Positions 26,690 to 35,778 of a stretch of DNA of 64,000 bases are shown piece after piece. Made by a program: the position numbers and the translations under genes. The notes under the pieces were generated by a model that worked only from the letters and a program-made list of their open reading frames with translations, did not search any database and was not told the DNA's origin. The stretch covers positions 124,001 to 188,000 of the forward strand of contig UWOR01000005.1 of NCBI GenBank assembly GCA_900604495.1, read 5' to 3'. This DNA comes from Desulfovibrio sp. Marseille-P6017. GTDB lineage: Bacteria; Bacillota_A; Clostridia; Peptostreptococcales; Peptostreptococcaceae. Numbering within the stretch: the first letter of the stretch is position 1; each line of letters starts with the position of its first letter.

Positions 26690-28636
26690 TTACAACTTTT
26701 TAGCAATATCATATCCTGCATTAATAGCATCTTTTATTGTTCCAACATTGTTTGCATCTCCTATAGTATGATAAGTCATTTGAAGTTCCTTTAAGGTATC
26801 AACTAACCTAGAGTCTGCTTTGTAACCTACTGCGAATATAAGTGTATCACAATCATCAATACAGTGGATTTCACAGTCTTTACTATAATAAATTTTATCT
26901 TCTTCTACACTTTCAACCTTAGCATTGCAGATTAACTCTATACCTTTTTTCATCATACGCTGCACAAGTAAACTTCTCCCTGGACCTGTTTCTGTTTCCA
27001 TGACTTCTTTACCCATTTCAATTACAGTAACTTTTCTATCTCTAGGAAAACGATCATAAACTAAAGGTGCAAGATAATCTGCAGTTTCACAACCTACAGA
27101 ACCACCTCCAATAATAACAATTTTATGTCCAGGAAATACCTTGCCATCTAAAATATCATCGGCTGTTGCCCAATGTTTAAAGGCTGTAAATTGTTGAATA
27201 ACAATAGGGGAAGCTCCATTGCTTACAATCACTTCATAATCAGAAAATTCATCTTGCAATAGTTCTTTATTAACATTACAGTTTAAACGAACTTCAACTC
27301 CACTTTCATCTAGTTTTCTAACCATGTATTGTGTAACTTTTGAAAGATCTTGCTTAGCAATTGGTATAGAAGCTATACGCATAAGTCCCCCTAGTTCTTC
27401 ATTCTTATCACAAAGAACTACATGATGTCCCCTTTTCTTTGCAACATAAGCCGCTTCCATACCAGAAGGTCCCCCACCAATAACAAGAACTTTTTTCTTT
27501 GTATCAGATAACTTAAGAGTATCTTCATTTTCAATTTCAAGAGATGGATTTATTGTACAAGCTATACGATTTCCAAACATAATACCATTTAGACAACGAA
27601 GGCATCCAATACATGGACGTATATCCTTGTCTAACCCTTTTTCTGCTTTATTAGCAAATTCAGGATCACATAAATTAGCTCTTCCAATCATACAGATATC
27701 TGACTTTCCATTTGCAATTAATTCATCAGCAATCCAAGGCTCTGTAATTCTTCCAACAGTAGCTATCGGAATTGACGTATGTTTTTTAATTTCTTCTGAT
27801 AGCTTAGCATGAGAGGCTTGCTTTGTACCAGGTGCAGGTATTGAGCTACCACGCATGATAGTAGTTCCTCCAGATACATGAATCATATCAGCTCCATGTT
27901 TTTCTAACTGCTTAGCAATATATATTCCATCATTAATATTTAAACCACCATCACAATATTCATCACCAGAAATTCTTACATCAATAATAAAATCTTTTCC
28001 ACATGTTTTACGAACTTCTTCAATAACTTCTAGTGTTAATTTCAAACGGCCATTAATATCTCCTCCATATTCATCAGTTCTTTTATTATATATTGGAGAT
28101 AAAAAACCTCCTAATAGACCATGAGCATGGGCCGCATGAATTTCAACACCGTCTCCTCCAGCAATTTTAATTCTTAATGCGGCTTCACCAAACTGCTTTA
28201 TAATAGTTTTTAATTCTGGTATAGTTACTGGTCTTGGAGCTTCCTTTGCATAGGAAGGTCCAACATTTGATGGTGCAATTAAACGAGGTGTTCCTGGAAC
28301 AGGAAATGCCATATAAGCAGGATGGAACAATTGTGGAAGTATTTTTGCACCATACTTATGTACAGCCTCCGTCAACTTTTTCCAACCAGGAATATAAGAA
28401 TCATCACTTATGGACATATCTCCAGGTAAATATGTATAAACAGGTTCAACAGTAGTTACTTCAGTTACAATAAGACCAATACCACCTTTTGCCCTTGCCG
28501 CGTAATGCTCAACTAAAGTATCTGTTACATAACCTTTATCTGCTAGATTTGTAGATATTGGTGGCATAAAAATACGATTTTTAACTATGGTTTCACCAAT
28601 TTTAATAGGCGAAAATAAATGACTATATTTTTTCAT
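26690..28636 (-). CDS. NADH:flavin oxidoreductase, OYE/BaiH/2-enoate reductase type
   Basis: A 648-residue flavin, Fe-S and NAD(P)H-dependent ene-reductase. The FMN barrel (about 1-345) retains the family loop IHAAHAHGLLGGFLSP (about 174-189), unlike the paralogue at 14127-16049. The Fe-S site reads CIGCLRC plus a Cys 12 residues on, and the C-terminal half has VLVIGGGPSGMEAAYVA and IVIIGGGSVGCETADYL nucleotide folds. Relatives reduce enoates, bile acid or steroid enones and phenylacrylates. The gene follows the AraC-family gene at 28801 in the same direction after 232 bases and is probably its target. No transporter is adjacent. Confidence 0.9.
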   Translation of the reverse strand: MKKYSHLFSPIKIGETIVKNRIFMPPISTNLADKGYVTDTLVEHYAARAKGGIGLIVTEVTTVEPVYTYLPGDMSISDDSYIPGWKKLTEAVHKYGAKILPQLFHPAYMAFPVPGTPRLIAPSNVGPSYAKEAPRPVTIPELKTIIKQFGEAALRIKIAGGDGVEIHAAHAHGLLGGFLSPIYNKRTDEYGGDINGRLKLTLEVIEEVRKTCGKDFIIDVRISGDEYCDGGLNINDGIYIAKQLEKHGADMIHVSGGTTIMRGSSIPAPGTKQASHAKLSEEIKKHTSIPIATVGRITEPWIADELIANGKSDICMIGRANLCDPEFANKAEKGLDKDIRPCIGCLRCLNGIMFGNRIACTINPSLEIENEDTLKLSDTKKKVLVIGGGPSGMEAAYVAKKRGHHVVLCDKNEELGGLMRIASIPIAKQDLSKVTQYMVRKLDESGVEVRLNCNVNKELLQDEFSDYEVIVSNGASPIVIQQFTAFKHWATADDILDGKVFPGHKIVIIGGGSVGCETADYLAPLVYDRFPRDRKVTVIEMGKEVMETETGPGRSLLVQRMMKKGIELICNAKVESVEEDKIYYSKDCEIHCIDDCDTLIFAVGYKADSRLVDTLKELQMTYHTIGDANNVGTIKDAINAGYDIAKKL

Positions 28637-28763
28637 ATCCTCATCTCCTTTTTATTTGATGTTATCATATTTTTTGATTACTTTCCTTGTTCAAGCTTGA
28701 TGTTAAGGGTCAAAATATGTCCTTGTATTTGAAGATTAAAGACGAAAGGAGATAAAATTAAAG

Positions 28764-28788
28764 AAAAAATGACTTATAATAGAAAGTC
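28764..28788 (-). terminator. weak hairpin with T run after araC-type gene
   Basis: On the minus strand GACTT-N8-AAGTC is followed by ATTTTTT. The stem has only five pairs, so the regulator and the ene-reductase may be partly co-transcribed. Confidence 0.4.
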
Positions 28789-28800
28789 TTAATGTAGATT

Positions 28801-29868
28801 TTAATCTTTAGCAATATCTATAATAATTTCATCATTACAGTGAGTCATAGTACTTCTTACATCTTTAGACGTTTTAATAAAGCAAAGAATATGTCCTTCT
28901 TTTTCTTTAATTTTTATACCAACATTTTCATAAATTATGTTTTCTGATTCTTCTAATAGATGTTGAAGCAGCTCCATTTGGTTATAATCTAAATACATTA
29001 ATTGCTCTCTTTTATCTTCATTAAATTTAATATTATTGACAAACTTTTTTCGATAGTGGCTAGGAGCAATTCCATATAGTTCCTTAAAAGCTGTAGTATA
29101 TGCTTTAGAATTTGGCATGCCACAATCATCAGCAATCTGCTCAATAGATTTTTTCCCTTCCAATAAAGATTCTATAGATTCACGTACTCTTACAAGAGCA
29201 ACATATTTTACAAATGGAATGCCTGTATATTTTTTAAATAGTTTAGACGTATAAGAAATACTAAACATAAGTGTGTTTGCTATATCACTTAAACGTATAT
29301 CCTCTTTATAATGACTATCTATATATTGAATAGCTTTAATATAATTTTCTCTATGAGTAGACTGAAGAGGCAAATGTTCAATAGGGTACTGCATGTTATT
29401 AGAAGTTATATTAATAATTTCCATCATTATTGTATTTAACTCAAATAGATTATTATTGCCACGTAACAAAACTCCAATTAATTTACCTATTTGAATCTTT
29501 AATTTTTTCAATAATTTAAAATTATTATTATCAGTACAAACAATTGATTCGTAAGAATGCTTTATTTCTCCTATCATTGCTGGTGTAAATAGAGAAAAAT
29601 CAATATGTATAGTTAAAATCACATTTTCTTCTCTAGAATTTTGACGAATCATATGAATATCATTCGGAGCAATTATTACTAGTTCATGTTCTTTAATTGT
29701 ATGAGAAAAGTTTTCTGTAATAGCCTCATATTCTCCCTTTAAAACGTAGGTTATTTCTAGGCTTCTATGACGGGAAAACACTTGTCTGCTAAAGCTATTA
29801 ATGCTTAAGCTTAAAGGATATCCGAATTTTTGACCAGAAAAATCATAATAATATCTCATATTTTGCAT
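28801..29868 (-). CDS. AraC-family transcriptional regulator
   Basis: A 355-residue regulator from the ATG at 29868 (MQNMRYYYDF), which has GGAGG at the right distance; the in-frame GTG four codons earlier lies inside that site. The N-terminal cupin (about 15-110) contains EITYVLKGEYEAI, the double helix-turn-helix lies about 180-280 (with CGMPNSKAYTTAFKELYG), and a C-terminal extension of about 75 residues follows, which is uncommon in the family. It sits upstream of the second OYE-like gene and is the likely regulator of it. Confidence 0.9.
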   Translation of the reverse strand: MQNMRYYYDFSGQKFGYPLSLSINSFSRQVFSRHRSLEITYVLKGEYEAITENFSHTIKEHELVIIAPNDIHMIRQNSREENVILTIHIDFSLFTPAMIGEIKHSYESIVCTDNNNFKLLKKLKIQIGKLIGVLLRGNNNLFELNTIMMEIINITSNNMQYPIEHLPLQSTHRENYIKAIQYIDSHYKEDIRLSDIANTLMFSISYTSKLFKKYTGIPFVKYVALVRVRESIESLLEGKKSIEQIADDCGMPNSKAYTTAFKELYGIAPSHYRKKFVNNIKFNEDKREQLMYLDYNQMELLQHLLEESENIIYENVGIKIKEKEGHILCFIKTSKDVRSTMTHCNDEIIIDIAKD

Positions 29869-30035
29869 AAAAACCTCCACTTATTATAGCTATAAATTTA
29901 ATATGTTTTTTCTTTAAATATATAAATTGAAATTATATTAATAATATTAGGGGTTTTCACAAAAATAGACAAGTTTTTATTCTTAATCATAAATGAATGG
30001 TAATCATCATAGTAAGTTTAATAATTACAAGGGAT

Positions 30036-30094
30036 TAATAAAAGCTCCTTAATAGTAGTGATATAAATATCAATACTTTAAGGAGCTTTTATTA
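30036..30094 (-). terminator. terminator of the globin gene
   Basis: A perfect 17-bp stem (core AAAAGCTCCTTAA / TTAAGGAGCTTTT) with a loop of about 25 bases lies just past the globin stop. Confidence 0.85.
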
Positions 30095-30096
30095 AG

Positions 30097-30563
30097 TTAC
30101 ATTCTTTGATGTATTTGATTATCTACACATATTTGATTTACATACATTTCTTTTTCTACATCTATGAATACTTTAGCTATAACTTCATAAGCTTCTTCCC
30201 ATGCATTTAAAACATCTTCTGTTGCTGCATCCCCTAGAACTTCTTTTATTGCTAATAATAAGTTCTTACCTACTATTGGATAATGTTCTGATTTTACTTT
30301 TGAATTAACGTGAATACTTGCTATTTTCTTTACTGCTGGTAATAATACTTCTAAATTATCTATATTTTGAGCTGCTGCTAATACTGTCATTGCTAGTGCT
30401 TTTGGTTGTTCTCCAGATTCTTGCTTATCCATGTTAAACATTTCTTTTACTTCGGGATTATTAGCAAACATTGTTTTATAAAAAGTTTTTGTTATTTCTA
30501 ATCCGTGTTCTCTTAATACTGGTACTGTGCTTTTTACTATATCTATTGTTTTTGATTTAACAT
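30097..30563 (-). pseudogene. single-domain globin (Vitreoscilla/Hmp-like), frameshifted at codon 5
   Basis: The ATG at 30563 follows AAGGAG; an A5 run that should be A6 breaks the frame after MLNQK. Adding one base gives a 155-residue globin with Tyr29 (B10), Gln53 (E7, in GEQPKALA) and the proximal His85 (F8), exactly the numbering of Vitreoscilla haemoglobin and flavohaemoglobin. No reductase domain follows. Without the correction only a 124-residue ORF lacking helix A and most of B would be called. Single-domain globins of this kind handle NO or oxygen. The perfect residue numbering favours a sequence error or very recent mutation. Confidence 0.85.
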
Positions 30564-30691
30564 ATTTATTTTCTCCTTTTTAATGTGTATTTTATATATA
30601 CATTTAATTATTTAAAATATACCCAGCTAATTTTTTATATAAACATTTTTAAATATATATTATATATTTTTTTTAATTTTAAATAACTTAA

Positions 30692-31051
30692 TTATATTCT
30701 TTCCATCAAAATAAGGATTTTTTCTTTTAAATTATTTAAGTAATCTATTCTATGTTCATATTGTTTATATGATAATGTATATAATTGATTTGAATTATAG
30801 ATTATTGATGAATTGCTATACTCTTCAAATGTATCTATGTCTATATCTATATTATTTTCATTTATATATATTTTTATATTTTTAATATCCGATTCAATTT
30901 GTAAAAAACGCTTTGTATGACTTTTTTTAAAAGGTATTTTAAGAAAATATCCTATAATACCTGCATCAGTATATCCATCAATTGTAATAGATTGTTCACA
31001 TTTTTTTATATTTAATAATAATCTTTTGCAATTATTTTTTATTTCACACAT
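30692..31051 (-). CDS. hypothetical protein, 119 residues
   Basis: Starts with MCEIKNNCKRLLL after AAAGGGAG. It is a small soluble protein of mixed charge with a middle segment rich in Asn, Asp and Ile (NIKIYINENNIDIDIDTF) and a helical C-terminus. No motif or signal peptide is seen and I do not recognise the family. It stands alone between the globin gene and the divergent sugar dehydrogenase homologue. Confidence 0.6.
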   Translation of the reverse strand: MCEIKNNCKRLLLNIKKCEQSITIDGYTDAGIIGYFLKIPFKKSHTKRFLQIESDIKNIKIYINENNIDIDIDTFEEYSNSSIIYNSNQLYTLSYKQYEHRIDYLNNLKEKILILMERI

Positions 31052-31254
31052 CTCTATTCTCCCTTTATCTTAAGCTTATTTAATTATAGTATACTACAAC
31101 ATGTTAATTACTTTTACTCTATATTTAAATTTACAATACTCTTTTACTTTTGATACAGTTCTCCAATCTATACTCAATAAATCAATTTGAGGTATCAATA
31201 CTCATATATTAAAGTAATGATATTATACCTATATAATTTGGAGGATATCTCATT

Positions 31255-32313
31255 ATGAAGAAAAAAATCTATAATTTCATATATAAACTTATATTATCAA
31301 GACAAATTACCTATGAAATAGAAGTCATTGCACAAAATTTAAATGTCCCCTGGGCAATAGATATAAGCAATGATAAAAGAATATATTTTACAGAAAGATC
31401 TGGATCAATTAGAGTTATTGAAAATAATATACTAAATCCAAATCCACTTATAAGATTTGAACTTCCATTTGTAGCTCAAGGTGAAGGTGGCCTTATGGGA
31501 ATTGCACTAGACCCTAATTATTCACAAAATCATTATATATACGTTATGCATTCATATAGTGATAATAATAAAATATTAAATAGAGTAATAAGACTACTTG
31601 AAAGAAATAATACTCTATCAATTGATAAAATTCTTTTAGATCAAATTCCTGATAATCAATTTCATAATGGGGGAAGAATAAAAATAGGTCCTGATAGAAA
31701 ATCATATATAACAACAGGAGATGCTCAAAATCCATCATTATCTCAAGACACATCAAGTTTGGCTGGAAAAATACTTAGAATTGAACTTAATGGTAATATC
31801 CCTATAGATAATCTATTTCCAAACTCACCTGTTTATAGTTTAGGTCATAGAAATCCACAAGGTTTAGCTTGGAGTTCTAATAATGTATTATACTCATCAG
31901 AACATGGTCAATCTGCTCATGATGAAATAAATCTAATAATCCCAGGAGGTAATTATGGATGGCCTCTTGTTCAAGGTTATGAAGATTCTAATGTCATTAC
32001 TATTCAAAAACCTTTAGTTCATAGTCAAAAAGAAACGTGGGCTCCATCTGGTATTGCTTTTGCAAATAAAGGTGATTGGAAAGATAAACTGTTAGTTGCT
32101 AATCTTCGTGGTCAACAACTACTGGTGATGTCATTAAATGATAATAAAACAGAAGTTATAAATATAGAATCATTTTTTAAGAATAATTATGGTAGATTAC
32201 GTGAAGTAATTCAAGGAAACGACGGATATATTTATATTTCAACAAGTAATAGAGATGGTCGAGGAAACCCTAATGAATTTGATGATAAAATCCTTAGGCT
32301 TGTGTCTAAATAA
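31255..32313 (+). CDS. PQQ-type glucose/sorbosone dehydrogenase homologue
   Basis: A 352-residue six-bladed beta-propeller of the glucose/sorbosone dehydrogenase family (PF07995). Typical segments are NLNVPWAIDI, GGLMGIALDP, FHNGGRIKIGPD, GHRNPQGLAW and SSEHGQSAHDEINLI, the last holding the family's acid-base region. Relatives are secreted and oxidise sugars with pyrroloquinoline quinone. Here the N-terminus (MKKKIYNFIYKLILSRQ) is basic and mildly hydrophobic but not a clear signal peptide, and PQQ synthesis is not expected in Clostridia. Its true cofactor, location and role are open. It starts after TTGGAGG and is monocistronic. Confidence 0.85.
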   Translation: MKKKIYNFIYKLILSRQITYEIEVIAQNLNVPWAIDISNDKRIYFTERSGSIRVIENNILNPNPLIRFELPFVAQGEGGLMGIALDPNYSQNHYIYVMHSYSDNNKILNRVIRLLERNNTLSIDKILLDQIPDNQFHNGGRIKIGPDRKSYITTGDAQNPSLSQDTSSLAGKILRIELNGNIPIDNLFPNSPVYSLGHRNPQGLAWSSNNVLYSSEHGQSAHDEINLIIPGGNYGWPLVQGYEDSNVITIQKPLVHSQKETWAPSGIAFANKGDWKDKLLVANLRGQQLLVMSLNDNKTEVINIESFFKNNYGRLREVIQGNDGYIYISTSNRDGRGNPNEFDDKILRLVSK

Positions 32314-32495
32314 ATACTTGATTTCTTAATGCTAAAATTAAATATATAGTTAAAGTCTTCTAATATTTTTATTAGTCTCTGTATATTCAGTTGACAATTC
32401 TATATTTATCATACTTTATATGCAATATATTTCAAAATAATTCTATACATTACGAATTATGTTATTTTCTCACTTCATAATTCCCTATAAATCAA

Positions 32496-32524
32496 TTGAC
32501 ATGATATGACAAAGTATATAAAAT
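32496..32524 (+). promoter_or_regulatory. strong sigma-A promoter of the propeller kinase gene
   Basis: TTGACA (32496-32501) and TAAAAT (32519-32524) with a 17-bp spacer, about 50 bases before the start codon. Confidence 0.7.
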
Positions 32525-32573
32525 AATATTTAATTAAAATATAATTATATTTAAGGGGAGTATTTGTATATTT

Positions 32574-35500
32574 ATGAATAGGGATAAGATAATAACATTT
32601 ATGACACTGCTTTTAATATGTATATGCTTGCCTGCAATAGCTCATGCCTCTGAATTTATGTTTTATAATCTTACAACATCAGATGGATTATCACAAGCTT
32701 CAATAAATTCTATCTATCAAGATAGCTCAGATTATATTTGGATTGGTACTAAAAATGGCCTAAATAGATACAATGGCTTTAAATTTGAAATTTATAATAA
32801 AGGCTTTAGTGAAAAACGAAATATTATTGATAGCTATATTACATGTCTAAACGAAGACTTAAATAATAATTTATGGGTAGGAACACATGATGGTTTAAGT
32901 AAGATTAATTTAAAAACTGAGAAAATAACTAATTACACTGTAACTAATAGTTCACTCTCATCAAATAAAATTATGGATATCAAAATTAATAATCAAGGTG
33001 ATATTATAATTGCTACATCAAATGGATTAAATATCTATGATCATACTAAAGATAATTTTATTTCTTTAGTTAAACAAGACTTTAAACTTTCATATTCAAA
33101 GATATTATCTATAGAGTTTTATAATGATAATGAAATTTATATGATATCAAAAAATCACCTTTTAAAATATGACATGATCAATAACGAATATAGCATTATT
33201 AAATCCTTAACTGAAGATGCTATTTTTACAACTTTATCATTATATAAAGATGCTATATACTTAGGAACTGAATATGATGGTCTATATGTTTATAATATTA
33301 GCACTAAAGAAATTGATAATAAATATAAGTTATATATTAATGACGATAGTGGTAATTCCCATACTATTAACCATATTTATAATGATAATACAGGAATTTA
33401 TGTCGGCTCAACTAACGGATTATATATATATAAAGAAAACGATTTTCCAAAACATTTTACAAATAATTCGTATGATGAATATTCATTAATTAATAATAAT
33501 ATTTCTTACATTATGAAAGATTCTAGCGGACTTTTATGGATAGGTACATTTTGTGGAATAAGTACAGTAGACTGTACTTTAGGAATAAGCTATTATGATA
33601 ATTTTGTTGTTGACCCAGATGTAAAAAATAACATTATAGTTGGTACATATGAAGATGTTAACGAAAATCTATGGCTTGGGGTTTATGGAAATGGTATTAG
33701 TATATTGGATAAAAAAAATAATACTATCAAACAACTGAATACTAAAACTGATAACAAATTAAATTCTGATACTATTTGGGATATAAAAGGTAATGAAAAA
33801 TATGTTTTTGCTACATCCTCCGTTGGGTTAAATATTATTAATAGAGAAACTTTAAAAGTACAAAGTTTATTGGACAATAAATTTTGCCATACCTTATATG
33901 TAGATGGAGACTATCTATGGGTTGGAACTATAGGTGGTTTTGATATTGTTGATTTAAATGACTTTAGCGTAAAAAGTATTAACAAACTGCTTACTGAAAA
34001 TAACATAAATATTAACTTAGGTGGACCTATTTTTAAAGATTCACAAAGTATTTATTGGCTTGGTGGTGCAAGTAAAGAAGGTTTGATACAATTTGACCCT
34101 AATAATAACTCTGTAAATCTCTTCAAATATAATGAGTTTGAAAATAGTATTTCTGATAATACTATTTTATCGATTACTGAAGATTCTAAAGGAAATTTAT
34201 GGTTTGGTACTGAAAGTGCTCTGAATAAATATAATAGGTTGACTAAAGAATTCAAATCATATTCCATTGAAGATGGACTTTCTAATAATACTATTTATAG
34301 TATTATCCCTTTTAATGATAAAATATTGATAAGTACAAATTCAGGGATAAACTGTTTAGAGTTTAAAAATGATGAATTAACAACTGTAAAAAAATATTTA
34401 AATAAAGTAGAATTTTCTATAAACTCATTTTTAAAAACAAAAAACGGAGAATATATTTTGGGATCTATTAGTGGTATATATGTTATAGATCCAAATATTA
34501 TAGAAAGTAATACAACTTCTCCTGTGCTACACTTTGACAATGTCTCTATAAATGGAGTAGATATAAATGATTCAAATAATATTTCCATGGACTATAAAGA
34601 AAACTTTATTACCATGAGTTTATTTACTAATATTTATAATAATGTGCAAAATATTGATTTTTATTATCGTATAAATAATGATAAATGGACATTAATGCAT
34701 GATAATGAAGTTACACCCTCAAATTTAGCTGATAAAAAATATACTATAGATTTTATAGCTCAAAATTTTAATGGAAATCATAGTGAAATTGAAAGTATTT
34801 CTTTTTATGTAAATCCGCCATTTTGGAGAAGTAAATTTGCTAAATTTATTTATTTCTTACTATTTTTTATAATTATAATATATGTTTCATTTAAAATAGT
34901 ACATTTGAAGAATGCTATTACTCTAAAAAATAAGCAATTAGCTAAAGAAATAAATGAAAAAAATGAAATTCTTCAGAAAAATATTGAATTAGAAAAACGT
35001 AAAAATAATTACTTGATCAATATGTCACATGAACTTAGAACTCCATTAAATGTTATAGGAGCAACCCAACAATTGATAGTTAATCTTAATAAAACAGGAT
35101 CTATTTCTTCAAATGAACTATCAAGATATATGAAGATAAATGATAATAATTTAAAAAGACTTTTAAATATTATTAATGATTTAATTGATTCTTCTAAAAT
35201 GAATGAAGGTATTTATAATCTACTTTTAGAAGAAAATGATATTATATATGTAGTTGAAGAGGCAGCTTTATCGTTAAAAAGTTTAGCTGAAGAAAAAGAA
35301 ATAGACCTTATTGTCGATACAAATATAGAAGATTGTATTATGAAATTTGATCAAGATGCTATTGAAAGATGTATTATAAATATTGTTGGTAATGCTATAA
35401 AATTTACCGATTCTTATGGCAAAATACTTGTTAATATAGTTGATTCAAAAGATATATTAACTATAGAAATAAGTGATAATGGTAGCGGAATACCACCAGA

Positions 35501-35687
35501 AAAAATAGATAGTATATTTGATAGGTTTAGCCAAGTTGTAAGTTCAAAAAGAGAATTTTCAAAAGGTAGCGGTCTAGGACTTACTATTACAAAAGGATTA
35601 ATTGAGCTCCATGGTGGAGATATTACTGTTACAAGTGAATTAGGCAAAGGGTCAACCTTTACAATAATATTACCTAAAAAGATTTAA
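32574..35687 (+). CDS. two-component propeller sensor histidine kinase
   Basis: A 1037-residue membrane sensor. A signal peptide (1-26, cleavage near AHA-SE) is followed by repeated propeller blades with the motif W-I/V-G-T-x-x-G-L (for example YIWIGTKNGLNRY, NLWVGTHDGL, LLWIGTFCGI, NLWFGTESALNKY), forming two seven-bladed propellers to about residue 680. A Y_Y_Y domain follows, then one TM (about 763-785), a coiled linker, HisKA with the phospho-acceptor in MSHELRTPLNVI (about 817-828) and an HATPase domain with DNGSGIPPEK and GSGLGLTI. There is no receiver domain and no regulator gene adjacent, so its partner is elsewhere. The ligand is probably an extracellular carbohydrate or peptide. Confidence 0.92.
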   Translation: MNRDKIITFMTLLLICICLPAIAHASEFMFYNLTTSDGLSQASINSIYQDSSDYIWIGTKNGLNRYNGFKFEIYNKGFSEKRNIIDSYITCLNEDLNNNLWVGTHDGLSKINLKTEKITNYTVTNSSLSSNKIMDIKINNQGDIIIATSNGLNIYDHTKDNFISLVKQDFKLSYSKILSIEFYNDNEIYMISKNHLLKYDMINNEYSIIKSLTEDAIFTTLSLYKDAIYLGTEYDGLYVYNISTKEIDNKYKLYINDDSGNSHTINHIYNDNTGIYVGSTNGLYIYKENDFPKHFTNNSYDEYSLINNNISYIMKDSSGLLWIGTFCGISTVDCTLGISYYDNFVVDPDVKNNIIVGTYEDVNENLWLGVYGNGISILDKKNNTIKQLNTKTDNKLNSDTIWDIKGNEKYVFATSSVGLNIINRETLKVQSLLDNKFCHTLYVDGDYLWVGTIGGFDIVDLNDFSVKSINKLLTENNININLGGPIFKDSQSIYWLGGASKEGLIQFDPNNNSVNLFKYNEFENSISDNTILSITEDSKGNLWFGTESALNKYNRLTKEFKSYSIEDGLSNNTIYSIIPFNDKILISTNSGINCLEFKNDELTTVKKYLNKVEFSINSFLKTKNGEYILGSISGIYVIDPNIIESNTTSPVLHFDNVSINGVDINDSNNISMDYKENFITMSLFTNIYNNVQNIDFYYRINNDKWTLMHDNEVTPSNLADKKYTIDFIAQNFNGNHSEIESISFYVNPPFWRSKFAKFIYFLLFFIIIIYVSFKIVHLKNAITLKNKQLAKEINEKNEILQKNIELEKRKNNYLINMSHELRTPLNVIGATQQLIVNLNKTGSISSNELSRYMKINDNNLKRLLNIINDLIDSSKMNEGIYNLLLEENDIIYVVEEAALSLKSLAEEKEIDLIVDTNIEDCIMKFDQDAIERCIINIVGNAIKFTDSYGKILVNIVDSKDILTIEISDNGSGIPPEKIDSIFDRFSQVVSSKREFSKGSGLGLTITKGLIELHGGDITVTSELGKGSTFTIILPKKI

Positions 35688-35740
35688 ATATTAATAAAAC
35701 ATCTTATTTTAATATCATAATAATTTTATAAACTATTTTA

Positions 35741-35778
35741 ATAATAAAAGTAAGGACATATGCCCTTACTTTTATTAT
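35741..35778. terminator. bidirectional terminator
   Basis: A 15-bp perfect stem (ATAATAAAAGTAAGG / CCTTACTTTTATTAT) with an eight-base loop between the convergent kinase and MFS genes; it overlaps the MFS stop codon. Confidence 0.85.
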
